NCBI GenBank assembly: GCA_934462925.1
Contig: CAKSIT010000001.1
Location: 124,001 to 188,000, forward strand
Direction: 5' to 3'
Origin: an uncultured Oscillospiraceae bacterium
Lineage (GTDB): Bacteria > Bacillota > Clostridia > Oscillospirales > Ruminococcaceae
DNA: 64,000 nt
The notes under the pieces were generated by a model that worked only from the letters and a program-made list of their open reading frames with translations, had not been told where the DNA came from and did no database searches. The first letter of the stretch is position 1, and each line of letters begins with the position of its first letter. This document shows, in pieces, positions 8,377-16,325 of this stretch. The position numbers were made by a program, and so were the translations under genes.

Positions 8377-9759
8377 ATGGCAGATGATAAGAAAATCGTA
8401 AACTCGGTTGTAGAGCTGTCGGTAGACCCGAACAACACCACGGCGTTCCTTTCCTTTACAAAGCCTGAGAACGGCGGCGCGGACATGACATATGAAAAAA
8501 TAATGGCGGCGCTCGAGGCCAAGCACATAAGCTTTGGCATAATGGAAAACGACCTGCTCGAGGCGGTAGAGAAAAAGCGCTATAACGAGAATATATGCGC
8601 CGCGCGCTGGCAGCCGCCCGTTGACGGGCAGGACGGCGCGGTTACATACCTGTTCAAAACGAACGCTGTAATAGCGCCCACCGAGGACGAAAAGGGCTTT
8701 GTGGACTATAAGAATCTCGGCATAGTAAACAACATTACTAAAGGTACTACCATAGCTACGATAACCCTGCCCACCGAGGGCGAGCCAGGGCGCAACATAC
8801 TCGGCGCGGCAGTCCCGCAGCGCAGGGGCGCGCCCGCAAGGGTGAGCGCCGCGAACGGCACGCAGCTTGTAAACAACGGCACGGAGCTTATCGCTGCGCG
8901 CGACGGCAACCTGCGCTTTGTCAACGGCTCGTTCAACGTTGAGGAAGACCTTATTATAGCGGAGGACGTTGGCGTATCCACGGGCAACATAGACTTTATA
9001 GGCAACGTTACCGTAAGGGGCAACGTGCTTGAGGGCTACCGCGTATCCTCTAAGAAGAACATTACCGTAAACGGCTCTGCCATAGGCGCGGAGCTTTGCG
9101 CGGACGGCGACATCATTCTGCGCACGGGCTGCATAAACTCCACCATAACCTGCAAGGGCAGCGTGCGCGCGGGCTTTTTTGAGAGCAGCCGCATAACCTG
9201 CGGGCATGACGTTGAGGGCGGCAGCTTTGTCGGCGGCGAGGTATTCGCGAGCGGCAACATAAACGCCACGGGCAAGGGCATTATGGTGGGCGGAAAGTAC
9301 ACCGCGCTCGAGAATATCGAGGCGGGAACGATAGGCTCTGAAAACTACACGCGCACGCTTATATCGCTCGGCAACAACGCCGTGCTGTCCGAGGAGCGCG
9401 ACGCGCTGGAGCGCAGCATAGCCGAAATGGAGGACAAGGCGGACCAGCTGGGCAAGATACTCGCAATGCTCAACGAGCAGTCCAAAAAGGCGAAGCTGCC
9501 GCCCGAGCGCGAGCAGATGAAAGCGGAGGCGCTGCGCAGCCGCTTAAAGCTTCAGGCGCAGGTGAGAAGCTCGAAAACGCGTATCGAGCAGATAAACGAG
9601 TCGCTTATGGTGGCGCAGCAGCTCACGGTTTCGGTGAGAAAGGCGTTCTACCCGGGCGTTACGCTGCGCATAAACAACTGCATAAAGCAGGTGAACGAGG
9701 TGAACTCCCACTGCCGCGCGACTATCGAGGACGGCGACATTGTGTTCAAGCTGCTTTAA
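8377..9759 (+). CDS. FapA/DUF342 domain protein
   Basis: A 460-residue protein matching the FapA (DUF342) family: an alpha/beta N-terminal region (1-110), then a long glycine- and asparagine-rich right-handed beta-helix (about 140-330) with recurring GNI/GNV turns (TGNIDFIGNVTVRGNV), then a coiled coil (about 340-420) rich in Glu, Lys and Arg. The family occurs in motile and non-motile bacteria and is thought to be a structural or polymer-interacting protein; no catalytic site is evident. No flagellar gene is nearby, so a flagellar role is not supported. RBS AGAGGTGAT. Own promoter and terminator. Confidence 0.85.
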   Translation: MADDKKIVNSVVELSVDPNNTTAFLSFTKPENGGADMTYEKIMAALEAKHISFGIMENDLLEAVEKKRYNENICAARWQPPVDGQDGAVTYLFKTNAVIAPTEDEKGFVDYKNLGIVNNITKGTTIATITLPTEGEPGRNILGAAVPQRRGAPARVSAANGTQLVNNGTELIAARDGNLRFVNGSFNVEEDLIIAEDVGVSTGNIDFIGNVTVRGNVLEGYRVSSKKNITVNGSAIGAELCADGDIILRTGCINSTITCKGSVRAGFFESSRITCGHDVEGGSFVGGEVFASGNINATGKGIMVGGKYTALENIEAGTIGSENYTRTLISLGNNAVLSEERDALERSIAEMEDKADQLGKILAMLNEQSKKAKLPPEREQMKAEALRSRLKLQAQVRSSKTRIEQINESLMVAQQLTVSVRKAFYPGVTLRINNCIKQVNEVNSHCRATIEDGDIVFKLL

Positions 9760-9782
9760 CTGTGTTTTGTAAGATAAAACGA

Positions 9783-9809
9783 GCCGCGCTTTGTTATGGG
9801 CGCGGCTTT
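9783..9809 (+). terminator. terminator after FapA-domain gene
   Basis: GCCGCGC and GCGCGGC flank a 10-base loop, followed by TTTGT. Confidence 0.8.
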
Positions 9810-9908
9810 GTCGTGTGGGCTTAGCGGGACGGGGGCGCTGGGGCGTGGTGTGAAGCTGGGGGAACGAGTGTATAGTAATGCAAATTTGCCGATAAATAGT
9901 ATTGACTT

Positions 9909-9937
9909 TTTCGCGATTCGCGACTAATGGGTATAAT
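9909..9937 (+). promoter_or_regulatory. toxin-antitoxin promoter with palindromic operator
   Basis: A -10 box TATAAT (9932-9937) lies 17 bases from a weak -35. A perfect palindrome TCGCGA-T-TCGCGA (9911-9923) overlaps the -35 and spacer. This is where an antitoxin autorepressor would bind. Confidence 0.75.
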
Positions 9938-9957
9938 AAAATAAAGGAGGCGATATT

Positions 9958-10275
9958 ATGTCCATAGCGCACGACACATTGAACAGCCTTGTATCCATCA
10001 CGCAGTTCAACAAGGGTCAGGCTTCAAGGATATTTGACAGACTGCGCAGCGAAAAACAGCTGATAGTGCTGAAAAACAATGATCCCTCTGCGGTCATTCT
10101 GTCCCCCGAGGAGTATATAAGGCTCTCTGAGCTGGCTGAGGATTACGCGCTCATGCTCGAGGCTCAGAAAAGGCTGTCGCATGAGGGGCGCACGCTGTCC
10201 CTTGCCGAGGTGATGAACGAATGCGGCGTAACGCAGGAGAATATCGATAACGCGCAGGAGCTTGAAATAGAGTGA
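9958..10275 (+). CDS. type II antitoxin, Phd/YefM-like
   Basis: A 105-residue protein directly upstream of a RelE/ParE-type toxin. The N-terminal half has the Phd/YefM pattern: S-I-T-x-F-x-x-x-x-A-S-R-I-F, a conserved VLKNNDPSAVILSPEEY core and an acidic, probably disordered C-terminus that would cover the toxin. RBS AAAGGAGG. Its stop codon overlaps the toxin start (GTGA), indicating translational coupling. A perfect palindrome sits in the promoter, as expected for autoregulation. Neighbours are housekeeping, so a stand-alone chromosomal module. Confidence 0.88.
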   Translation: MSIAHDTLNSLVSITQFNKGQASRIFDRLRSEKQLIVLKNNDPSAVILSPEEYIRLSELAEDYALMLEAQKRLSHEGRTLSLAEVMNECGVTQENIDNAQELEIE

Positions 10276-10601
10276 GCTGGACGATAGTTTTCCTCGAAGA
10301 AGCCAAGGATGACTTAAAGAAGCTCGACGGCTCTGTTAAGCCGCAGGTGCTTAAGGGAATACAAAAGGTTTGTCAGAATCCGCTGCCCGATTATCAGGGA
10401 GAATACGGCAAACCTCTGGGAAATCAGTCGGGTGCGGCATTGTCGGGGCTTATGGAGATAAAATTCAAGAAAATAGGAATACGCGTGGTCTACAAGGCGC
10501 AAATTACCGACGATGTTATGCGAATCATTATAATATCCGCGCGGAGCGATAATCAGGTTTACGAGGAAGCCGAAAACCGCCGAAGAAAATACGACCTGTG
10601 A
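10272..10601 (+). CDS. type II toxin, RelE/ParE superfamily
   Basis: A 109-residue protein starting with GTG and overlapping the antitoxin by four bases. The fold pattern of the superfamily is visible: W-T-I-x-F-x-x-x-A-x-x-D-L-K-K-L, a central G-N-x-x-G-x-x-x-x-L-M-E-I-K and R-V-V-Y, ending in basic residues (ENRRRKYDL). RelE members cut mRNA on the ribosome and ParE members poison gyrase. The C-terminal basic tyrosine patch favours a RelE-like nuclease, but this is inference. The reading frame is intact. Confidence 0.87.
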   Translation: MSWTIVFLEEAKDDLKKLDGSVKPQVLKGIQKVCQNPLPDYQGEYGKPLGNQSGAALSGLMEIKFKKIGIRVVYKAQITDDVMRIIIISARSDNQVYEEAENRRRKYDL

Positions 10602-10622
10602 TACTGCGCCCGCAGATTTATT

Positions 10623-10658
10623 AAAAAAAATGCCCTTAGCCAAAAACTAAGGGCATTT
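10623..10658. terminator. bidirectional terminator, left copy of a duplication
   Basis: TGCCCTTAG and CTAAGGGCA form a stem between A-rich and T-rich flanks. It ends the toxin operon. An exact 31-base copy (10628-10658 and 10848-10878) lies on the other side of the mobile element. Confidence 0.88.
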
Positions 10659-10847
10659 GAGACCGTCGAAAAACCCCCATACGGGGGTTTTCCGACGAAA
10701 CATCCGCACTGCGCGCACGGTTTGACGGCTTGCCGCCAAACCGCACACTTGTGCGGATAGAAGTGTTTTTTGCCTCGGGAAGCCCGAGGCAAAAAAGTTA
10801 TTTCAAAGCCCGCATACGCAGGCAAAAATGACTTTTTCGACAGACTG
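10659..10847 (+). mobile_element. hairpin-rich miniature element, copy 1
   Basis: A 189-base element with imperfect 15-base terminal inverted repeats (start GAGACCGTCGAAAAA; end, reversed, CAGTCTGTCGAAAAA) and no coding capacity. Inside are stem-loops: CCCCC-ATAC-GGGGG, GTTTGACGG/CCGCCAAAC, CCGCAC/GTGCGG, a T-flanked GCCTCGGG-AAG-CCCGAGGC and a degenerate GCCCGC-ATAC-GCAGGC. About 90% of positions match 47832-48021. It is flanked by a 31-base direct duplication of a whole terminator hairpin. It looks like a non-autonomous (MITE-like) element moved by a transposase encoded elsewhere. Confidence 0.85.
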
Positions 10848-10880
10848 AAATGCCCTTAGCCAAAAACTAAGGGCATTTTT
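10848..10880. terminator. terminator, right copy of the duplication
   Basis: Same TGCCCTTAG/CTAAGGGCA hairpin with a T run on plus. On the minus strand it ends the tRNA-Ser(GCT) transcript. Confidence 0.88.
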
Positions 10881-10895
10881 TCAGCGTAAAGCTGT

Positions 10896-10987
10896 TGGCG
10901 GAGAACGAGGGATTTGAACCCTCGCGCCGGTTTTAGCCGACCTACTCCCTTAGCAGGGGAGCCCCTTCACCACTTGGGTAGTTCTCC
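10896..10987 (-). tRNA. tRNA-Ser (anticodon GCT)
   Basis: Minus strand: GGAGAAC acceptor strand pairs with GTTCTCC, discriminator G, encoded CCA (10896-10898 on plus). The anticodon loop CTGCTAA gives GCT between CTCCC and GGGAG stems. A long variable arm (AGGTCGGC-TAAA-ACCGGCG region) and the T arm GAGGGTTCAAATCCCTC complete a serine tRNA reading AGC/AGU. Confidence 0.96.
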
Positions 10988-11014
10988 AAAAGGTGAATAT
11001 CAATCACGTTCATT

Positions 11015-11043
11015 ATTATACCATACGCCCGCGTATTTGTCAA
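11015..11043 (-). promoter_or_regulatory. promoter of tRNA-Ser(GCT)
   Basis: Minus strand TTGACA (11043-11038), 17 bases, TATAAT (11020-11015), about 28 bases ahead of the tRNA. Confidence 0.9.
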
Positions 11044-11197
11044 GGGCTTTTTGTAAAAAAGTTTTGCGGCGCGGCGAGCGGGCGAACAGCGCTTCCGCCG
11101 CCGCCCCTTTCAGCCGTTTGCGTAACGCGTTCGCACCCTTACGCCGCCGCGCCGAACCCGCACGTGCGGCGCAGTTTTCCGCTGAATACACGATATA

Positions 11198-11232
11198 GAA
11201 AAAAACCACCGCAGCGCTTAAACTACGGTGGT
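11198..11232 (-). terminator. terminator of tRNA-Ser(GGA)
   Basis: Minus strand ACCACCG and CGGTGGT flank a loop of about 13 bases, followed by a T run, six bases after the CCA end. Confidence 0.85.
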
Positions 11233-11237
11233 ATTTC

Positions 11238-11329
11238 TGGCGGACAGAAAGGGATTCGAACCCTTGAACGGGTATTAGCCGTTACACGATTTCCAATCGT
11301 GCGCCTTAGACCAGCTCAGCCATCTGTCC
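11238..11329 (-). tRNA. tRNA-Ser (anticodon GGA)
   Basis: Minus strand: GGACAGA pairs with TCTGTCC, discriminator G, encoded CCA. The anticodon loop TTGGAAA gives GGA between CACGA and TCGTG stems. There is a long variable arm and a T arm AAGGGTTCGAATCCCTT. Reads UCC/UCU. Its own promoter lies at 11371-11399. Confidence 0.96.
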
Positions 11330-11370
11330 ACACCATTTTATTCTGCCAACGCTTTTGCATCGACTTGATT

Positions 11371-11399
11371 ATTATAGCACAAGCTTTCCCGTTTGTCAA
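11371..11399 (-). promoter_or_regulatory. promoter of tRNA-Ser(GGA)
   Basis: Minus strand TTGACA (11399-11394), 17 bases, TATAAT (11376-11371). Confidence 0.9.
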
Positions 11400-11443
11400 G
11401 TACTTTTCAAAATTTTTTTCGGATTTTCGACCTAGCGTCGCGT

Positions 11444-11898
11444 GCGTGTGACAGCGTACGCCAACGCAGCACAATCAGCCGTAACAGCCCGACGGGCTAC
11501 CGTCCGCCGCGGGCGTGTGACAGCCTGCGCCAACGCGCTCAAACAGCCGTAACCGCCCGACGGGCTACCGACCGTCCGTTTATTGCATTAAGCGTGCCAC
11601 GCCGCGGGCGTGTGACAGCGTACGCCAACGCGCTCAAACAGCCGTAATTGCCCGACGGGCTACCGTCCGCCGCGGGCGTGTGAAAACCGCCGCCAACACG
11701 GCTCATTCAGCCGTAACCGCCCGACGGACTACCGTCCGTTTATTGCATTAAGCGTGCCGCAACGCGTGCGTGTGACAACCGCCGCCAACGCGCTCAAACA
11801 GCCGTAACAGCCCGACGGGCTACCGTCCGCTGCGTGCGTGTGACAACCGCCGCCAACGCAGCACAATCAGCCGTAACCGCCCGACGGGCTACCGTCCG
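11444..11898. repeat. six-unit tandem array of the gene-end repeat
   Basis: Six units start at about 11444, 11513, 11608, 11676, 11768 and 11836. Each begins GCGTGTGAC/A and contains CCAACGC, CAGCCGTAA and CCCGACGGGCTACCG. Spacing alternates 69, 95, 68, 92, 68 because the second and fourth units carry an extra TTTATTGCATTAAGCGTGCC segment. There is no open frame with coding character. The array ends just before the Pho-box repeats of the pst promoter. Confidence 0.88.
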
Positions 11899-11900
11899 AT

Positions 11901-11955
11901 TTTACAAAGATTTAACATTGAGCTGCTTTTGGATTTAACATTCGCACGATATAAT
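11901..11955 (+). promoter_or_regulatory. Pho-box-like repeats and promoter of the pst operon
   Basis: TTTACA (11901), TTAACA (11912) and TTAACA (11935) are direct repeats spaced 11 and 23 bases (about two turns), like PhoP/PhoB boxes of TT(A/T)ACA type. TATAAT (11950-11955) follows with no consensus -35, as expected where the response regulator replaces -35 contacts. The operon encodes its own PhoB/PhoR pair, so autoregulation is likely. Confidence 0.65.
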
Positions 11956-12072
11956 TAAATCACAAGGCAGGGACAGGGCGCGGAAGAACCGCAGACCCGA
12001 ACGCGCAGCGAATACCGCACAGGGTGCTGCGAAAAAAATAAAACGCCTGCCATATTATAAGGAGAACGACTT

Positions 12073-12993
12073 ATGAAAACCGGAAACTTTGCATACCTTG
12101 GCATTACAGCAGCGCTTGTTCTTGGCGCGCTTACGGGCTGCGCAGGCGGCGGCAGCTCCTCGGGCAGCACTAACGTCGGCAACAGCACGGCGGACAATAC
12201 AAAGACCGACCTCGGCGCTATCACCGTTGTATCCCGCGAGGACGGCTCGGGTACGCGCGGCGCGTTTGTTGAGCTTATGGGAATTGAGCAGACCAACGCC
12301 GCAGGCGACAAGGAAGATATGACGCGCGCGGACGCCGAGATAAACAACTCAACCAACGGCGTGCTGATGAGCGTTGCGGGCAACCCCTCGGCTATCGGGT
12401 ACATCTCGCTCGGCTCGCTTAACGACACGGTAAAGGCGCTTAAGGTGGACGGCACGGCTGTAAGCGTAGACAACATCAAGGCAGGCTCTTACCCCGTTGC
12501 CAGACCGTTCAACATCTGCTACCTTGAAACCTCGCTTACCGAGCTTGACAAGGACTTCATCTCCTTTATCGTAAGCACGGACGGTCAGGCTATCGTTGCG
12601 GACAAGGGCTACATTGCAATAGACGCAGGCGAAGCGTACACCCCCGCAGGCTTAAGCGGCACTGTCACCTGCAACGGCTCTACTTCCGTAGGTCCTGTAA
12701 TGGAGGTGCTTGCAGCGAAGTATCAGGAGCTCAACCCCGACGTTAAGGTAGAGGTTCAGCAGACAGGTTCTGGCGCGGGCATTACCGCGGCTACCGAGGG
12801 CGCTTGCCGGATAGGCATGGCTTCGCGCGACCTTAAGCAGGAGGAAATCGACGCAGGCCTTACTCCCCTTAAGATTGCGGACGACGGTATCGCGGTAATC
12901 GTAAACCTTTCCAACCCGCTTGACAACATCACCTCTGAGCAGGTAATGAACATCTACACAGGCTCTATAAGCGACTGGTCGGAGCTTGGCTGA
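12073..12993 (+). CDS. pstS: phosphate-binding lipoprotein PstS, circularly permuted
   Basis: A 306-residue lipoprotein (lipobox LTGC, Cys23) that captures phosphate for the PstCAB importer. The two halves are in swapped order compared with ordinary PstS. Residues 48-184 (VVSREDGSGTRGAF to GQAIVADKGYI) correspond to the usual C-terminal half, and residues 195-306 (GTVTCNGSTSVGP, RIGMASRDL, IVNLSNPLDNIT, YTGSISDWSELG) to the usual N-terminal half. The protein ends exactly where a normal PstS would continue into the SREDGSGTR segment. All phosphate-contact motifs are present, so it should fold and bind as a permuted two-lobe protein. First gene of the pst operon. RBS AAGGAG. Confidence 0.93.
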   Translation: MKTGNFAYLGITAALVLGALTGCAGGGSSSGSTNVGNSTADNTKTDLGAITVVSREDGSGTRGAFVELMGIEQTNAAGDKEDMTRADAEINNSTNGVLMSVAGNPSAIGYISLGSLNDTVKALKVDGTAVSVDNIKAGSYPVARPFNICYLETSLTELDKDFISFIVSTDGQAIVADKGYIAIDAGEAYTPAGLSGTVTCNGSTSVGPVMEVLAAKYQELNPDVKVEVQQTGSGAGITAATEGACRIGMASRDLKQEEIDAGLTPLKIADDGIAVIVNLSNPLDNITSEQVMNIYTGSISDWSELG

Positions 12994-13108
12994 TAAGACA
13001 ACCCTTCACCTTCTCGGTGTTCTTCTCCCTTTTGCCGCATGAAGCCCCCGCTTCGTGCGGTACAGCCATATTATAGAGATTACGAGATTACAGAGAACGA
13101 GGTCAAAT

Positions 13109-13981
13109 ATGCGAAATGCAAAGACTATGCTTGCAAAAGCAAAAGAAACGATAATGCACATTCTGTTCCTGTTGTGCGCGTGCGCTTCGATACTCGCGGT
13201 AGTGCTTATCTGCGTGTATCTTTTCGCCACGGGTATACCCGCCATGGGCGAAATAGGCGTGACGGACTTCCTGTTCGGCATGGACTGGAAGCCCTCGAGC
13301 GGGCGCTTCGGCATATTCCCGATGATAATCGGCAGCATACTGGTAACGGGTATCGCGGTGCTTATCGGCGTGCCGATAGGGATACTGTGCGCGGTGTTCA
13401 TGTCGCACTACTGCCCCAAAAAGGTGTACGCGTTCATGAAGCCTGCGGTGAACCTGCTCGCGGGCATTCCGTCGATAGTGTACGGCTTTTTCGGGCTGGT
13501 GTTTATCGTGCCGCTTGTGCGCACGCTGTTCGGCGGCGCGGGAAAATCCTTGCTCACAGCGGGCATTCTCCTTGGAATAATGATACTGCCTACCGTCATA
13601 AAGACCTCGGAAGCGAGCCTTAACGCCGTACCCAAAAGCTGCTACGAGGGCGCGCGGGCGCTTGGCGCAACGCATGAGCGCAGCGTGTTCTTCGCGTCGC
13701 TGCCCGCTGCAAAGTCGGGCATACTGGCGGCAATAATCTTAGGCGTGGGCAGAGCTATAGGCGAAACCATGGCGGTAGTGATGATAGCGGGCAACCAGAC
13801 CATGATACCGCGCAGCATCACCTCGGGCGTCAGAACGCTCACCACCAACATAGTTATAGAAATGGGCTACGCCACGGGGCTGCACCGCAGCGCGCTTATA
13901 GCTACGGCGGTAGTGCTGTTCGTGTTCATACTCATAATCAACCTCTGCTTCTCCGTGCTTAAAAGGAGGAAGGACAAATGA
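13109..13981 (+). CDS. pstC: phosphate ABC transporter permease PstC
   Basis: A 290-residue inner-membrane permease with about six helices. The EAA-like cytoplasmic loop (YEGARALGATHERSVFFASLP) that docks on PstB is visible, as is the conserved AGIPSIVYGFFGL segment. The start at 13109 follows GAGG; an in-frame ATG at 13055 has no ribosome site. The final TGA overlaps the pstA ATG by four bases. Together with PstA it forms the channel for phosphate uptake under starvation. Confidence 0.96.
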   Translation: MRNAKTMLAKAKETIMHILFLLCACASILAVVLICVYLFATGIPAMGEIGVTDFLFGMDWKPSSGRFGIFPMIIGSILVTGIAVLIGVPIGILCAVFMSHYCPKKVYAFMKPAVNLLAGIPSIVYGFFGLVFIVPLVRTLFGGAGKSLLTAGILLGIMILPTVIKTSEASLNAVPKSCYEGARALGATHERSVFFASLPAAKSGILAAIILGVGRAIGETMAVVMIAGNQTMIPRSITSGVRTLTTNIVIEMGYATGLHRSALIATAVVLFVFILIINLCFSVLKRRKDK

Positions 13982-14898
13982 TAAAGGCAGCCGTCACCCG
14001 TACCGAGGCGCAGCACGCAGCGCCCGAGGAATACATCAACAGGCAGACGCTCGGCGCTAAGCTGCGCGAGTACGCAAAAAGCCCGCTTTCGCTTGCGCTT
14101 ATGATACTCGTAATGCTTTCCGCCCTTTTCGCCGCGGGAATACTGCTCTTTATCGTGGGCTATATCCTTGTAAACGGCATACCCAACATAACCGCGGAGC
14201 AGTTCGAGTGGAACTACACCCCCGAAAACCAGAGCATGACGCCCGCTATAATAAACACCGTGCTGATGACGGCGCTTACGCTGCTGATTGCAGTCCCCGT
14301 GGGTATCTTTGCGGCGGTGTATCTCGTTGAGTACGCAAAGCGCGGAAACAAGCTTGTAAAGCTTATCCGCATAACCACCGAAACGCTTTCGGGCATTCCG
14401 TCGATAGTGTTCGGTCTGTTCGGCTTTCTGATGTTCGTTATCCACCTTAAGTGGGGCAACGCAATGCTCGCGGGCGTTATAACGCTTGCTATGATGGTGC
14501 TGCCGCTTATAATCCGCACGACCGAGGAAGCGCTGCTCGCCGTACCCGACAGCTACCGCGAGGGCAGCTTCGGGCTGGGCGCGGGCAAAATGCGCACGGT
14601 GTTCCGCGTTATCCTGCCTACCGCAGTACCCGGCATAATGTCGGGCGTTATCCTTGCGATAGGGCGTATCGTCGGCGAATCCGCGGCGCTTATCTTCACG
14701 GCGGGAACATACCGCGCCGTACCCGAGTCGCTTATGGACTCGACAGCTACCCTTACCGTGCATATGTATATCCAGTCCAACGAGGGACTGCACACCGACC
14801 AGGCGTTCGCGAGCGCGGTTATACTGCTGGCGCTCACGTTCATTATAAACCTTGCGTCCGACCTTATAGAGCGCAGGATAGCGAGAAAGAAGGGCTGA
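13978..14898 (+). CDS. pstA: phosphate ABC transporter permease PstA
   Basis: A 306-residue permease partner of PstC, with a short cytoplasmic lead (1-35) then about six helices. The family segments [13 protein letters not shown] and [22 protein letters not shown] (coupling loop) are clear. It overlaps pstC by four bases (ATGA), and pstB starts one base past its stop, so translation is coupled. No oddities. Confidence 0.96.
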   Translation: MIKAAVTRTEAQHAAPEEYINRQTLGAKLREYAKSPLSLALMILVMLSALFAAGILLFIVGYILVNGIPNITAEQFEWNYTPENQSMTPAIINTVLMTALTLLIAVPVGIFAAVYLVEYAKRGNKLVKLIRITTETLSGIPSIVFGLFGFLMFVIHLKWGNAMLAGVITLAMMVLPLIIRTTEEALLAVPDSYREGSFGLGAGKMRTVFRVILPTAVPGIMSGVILAIGRIVGESAALIFTAGTYRAVPESLMDSTATLTVHMYIQSNEGLHTDQAFASAVILLALTFIINLASDLIERRIARKKG

Positions 14899-14899
14899 T

Positions 14900-15649
14900 A
14901 TGAGCAAATTCGACATAACCGACGCAGAGCTTTACTACGGCGATTTTAAGGCGCTTAAGGGCATAAACCTAGCGATACCCGAAAACAGGATAACCGCGTT
15001 CATAGGCCCGTCGGGCTGCGGCAAGTCAACGCTGCTGAAGTCCCTTAACCGCATGAACGACCTTGTTGAGGGCTGCCGCATTACGGGGCAGTTCCTGCTT
15101 GACGGCGAGGACATTTACGGCAGAATGGACGTAAACGAGCTGCGCAAGCGCGTGGGCATGGTGTTCCAGAAGCCGAACCCGTTCCCCATGAGCGTGTACG
15201 ACAACATAGCGTTCGGCCCGCGCACGCACGGCATACACTCAAAGGTAAAGCTTGACGATATCGTTGAGAAGTCCCTGCGGGACGCGGCGATATGGGACGA
15301 GCTTAAGGACAGGCTGAAAAAGAGCGCGCTGGGGCTTTCGGGAGGACAGCAGCAGCGCCTTTGCATTGCGCGCGCCCTTGCGGTGCAGCCCGAGGTGCTG
15401 CTTATGGACGAGCCGACCTCCGCGCTCGACCCTATTTCAACTTCTAAGATAGAAGACCTTGCAATTGAGCTGAAAAAGGAGTATACTATAGTTATGGTAA
15501 CTCACAATATGCAGCAGGCGGCACGTATATCCGACATGACCGCGTTCTTCCTCTTAGGCGAGGTAGTTGAGTACGCGGACACCGACAGCATTTTCTCCAA
15601 CCCGCAGGATAAGCGCACGGAGGATTACATAACGGGGCGTTTCGGCTGA
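14900..15649 (+). CDS. pstB: phosphate ABC transporter ATPase PstB
   Basis: A 249-residue ATPase driving PstCA. Walker A is GPSGCGKST (about residues 36-44), the signature is [15 protein letters not shown], Walker B is [13 protein letters not shown], and the switch histidine is in MVTHNMQQA. Length and motif order match the PstB subfamily. It sits between pstA and phoU, in the usual pst order. Confidence 0.97.
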   Translation: MSKFDITDAELYYGDFKALKGINLAIPENRITAFIGPSGCGKSTLLKSLNRMNDLVEGCRITGQFLLDGEDIYGRMDVNELRKRVGMVFQKPNPFPMSVYDNIAFGPRTHGIHSKVKLDDIVEKSLRDAAIWDELKDRLKKSALGLSGGQQQRLCIARALAVQPEVLLMDEPTSALDPISTSKIEDLAIELKKEYTIVMVTHNMQQAARISDMTAFFLLGEVVEYADTDSIFSNPQDKRTEDYITGRFG

Positions 15650-15665
15650 TAACAGGAGGCATAGT

Positions 15666-16304
15666 ATGAGAAACCGTTTTGACGAGCAGCTGGAGCAGCT
15701 GAACGTTGAGCTTATAAAAATGGGCGCGCTCTGCGAGGAGAGCATTGCGTGCGCGGTAAAGGCTCTTTTCGGTGAAAAGACCGAGTTTATGATAGACAAG
15801 GTAAACGAAAACGAGAACGAAATTGACCACATGGAGCACGACATAGAGGCGCTGTGCATGAAGCTTCTGCTGCACCAGCAGCCCGTGGCGCGCGACCTGC
15901 GCAGCGTATCCAGCGCGCTTAAGATGATAACCGACATGGAGCGCATAGGCGACCAGTCGCAGGACATAGCGGAGATAGCGGGCTTTATCCACTCCGCGAG
16001 CCTTGCGGGCAGGGTGCATATAAACGAGATGGCGAACGAGGCTATAAGCATGGTGACGACAAGCGTGGATTCGTTCGTAAAGCGCGACATAACGCTTGCG
16101 CAGCGCGCTATAGACGCGGACGACAGGGTGGACGAGCTGTTCTTGCAGGTAAAGGGCGAGCTTATAGGGCTTGTCCGCAGCGACGCGGAAGACGCGGAGT
16201 ATCTTATGGACCTGCTTATGGCGGCGAAGTATCTTGAACGAATAGCCGACCACGCAACCAACATTGCGGAGTGGGTGAAGTATTCCATAACAGGCGAGCG
16301 CTGA
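15666..16304 (+). CDS. phoU: phosphate signalling protein PhoU
   Basis: A 212-residue all-helical protein of two PhoU three-helix bundles, rich in the E-x-x-x-D-x-x-E metal-binding pattern (for example ENENEIDHMEHDIE and DRVDELFLQVKGE; the second repeat ends LERIADHATNIAEW). PhoU links Pst transporter state to PhoR and represses the regulon when phosphate is plentiful. It is preceded by GGAGG and lies 16 bases after pstB. Confidence 0.96.
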   Translation: MRNRFDEQLEQLNVELIKMGALCEESIACAVKALFGEKTEFMIDKVNENENEIDHMEHDIEALCMKLLLHQQPVARDLRSVSSALKMITDMERIGDQSQDIAEIAGFIHSASLAGRVHINEMANEAISMVTTSVDSFVKRDITLAQRAIDADDRVDELFLQVKGELIGLVRSDAEDAEYLMDLLMAAKYLERIADHATNIAEWVKYSITGER

Positions 16305-16325
16305 GGCGCGGAAACGAGGTAAGCA

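Noticed and set aside
8362..9207. Minus-strand frame of 281 codons opposite the FapA-domain gene
   Set aside because: The plus-strand gene has clear domain structure, promoter, ribosome site and terminator; the minus frame is its shadow.
11444..11898. Possible CRISPR array
   Set aside because: The repeated unit is nearly the whole 68-base period, spacers are not unique sequences, spacing alternates, and no cas gene is nearby. It is a tandem copy of a dispersed repeat.
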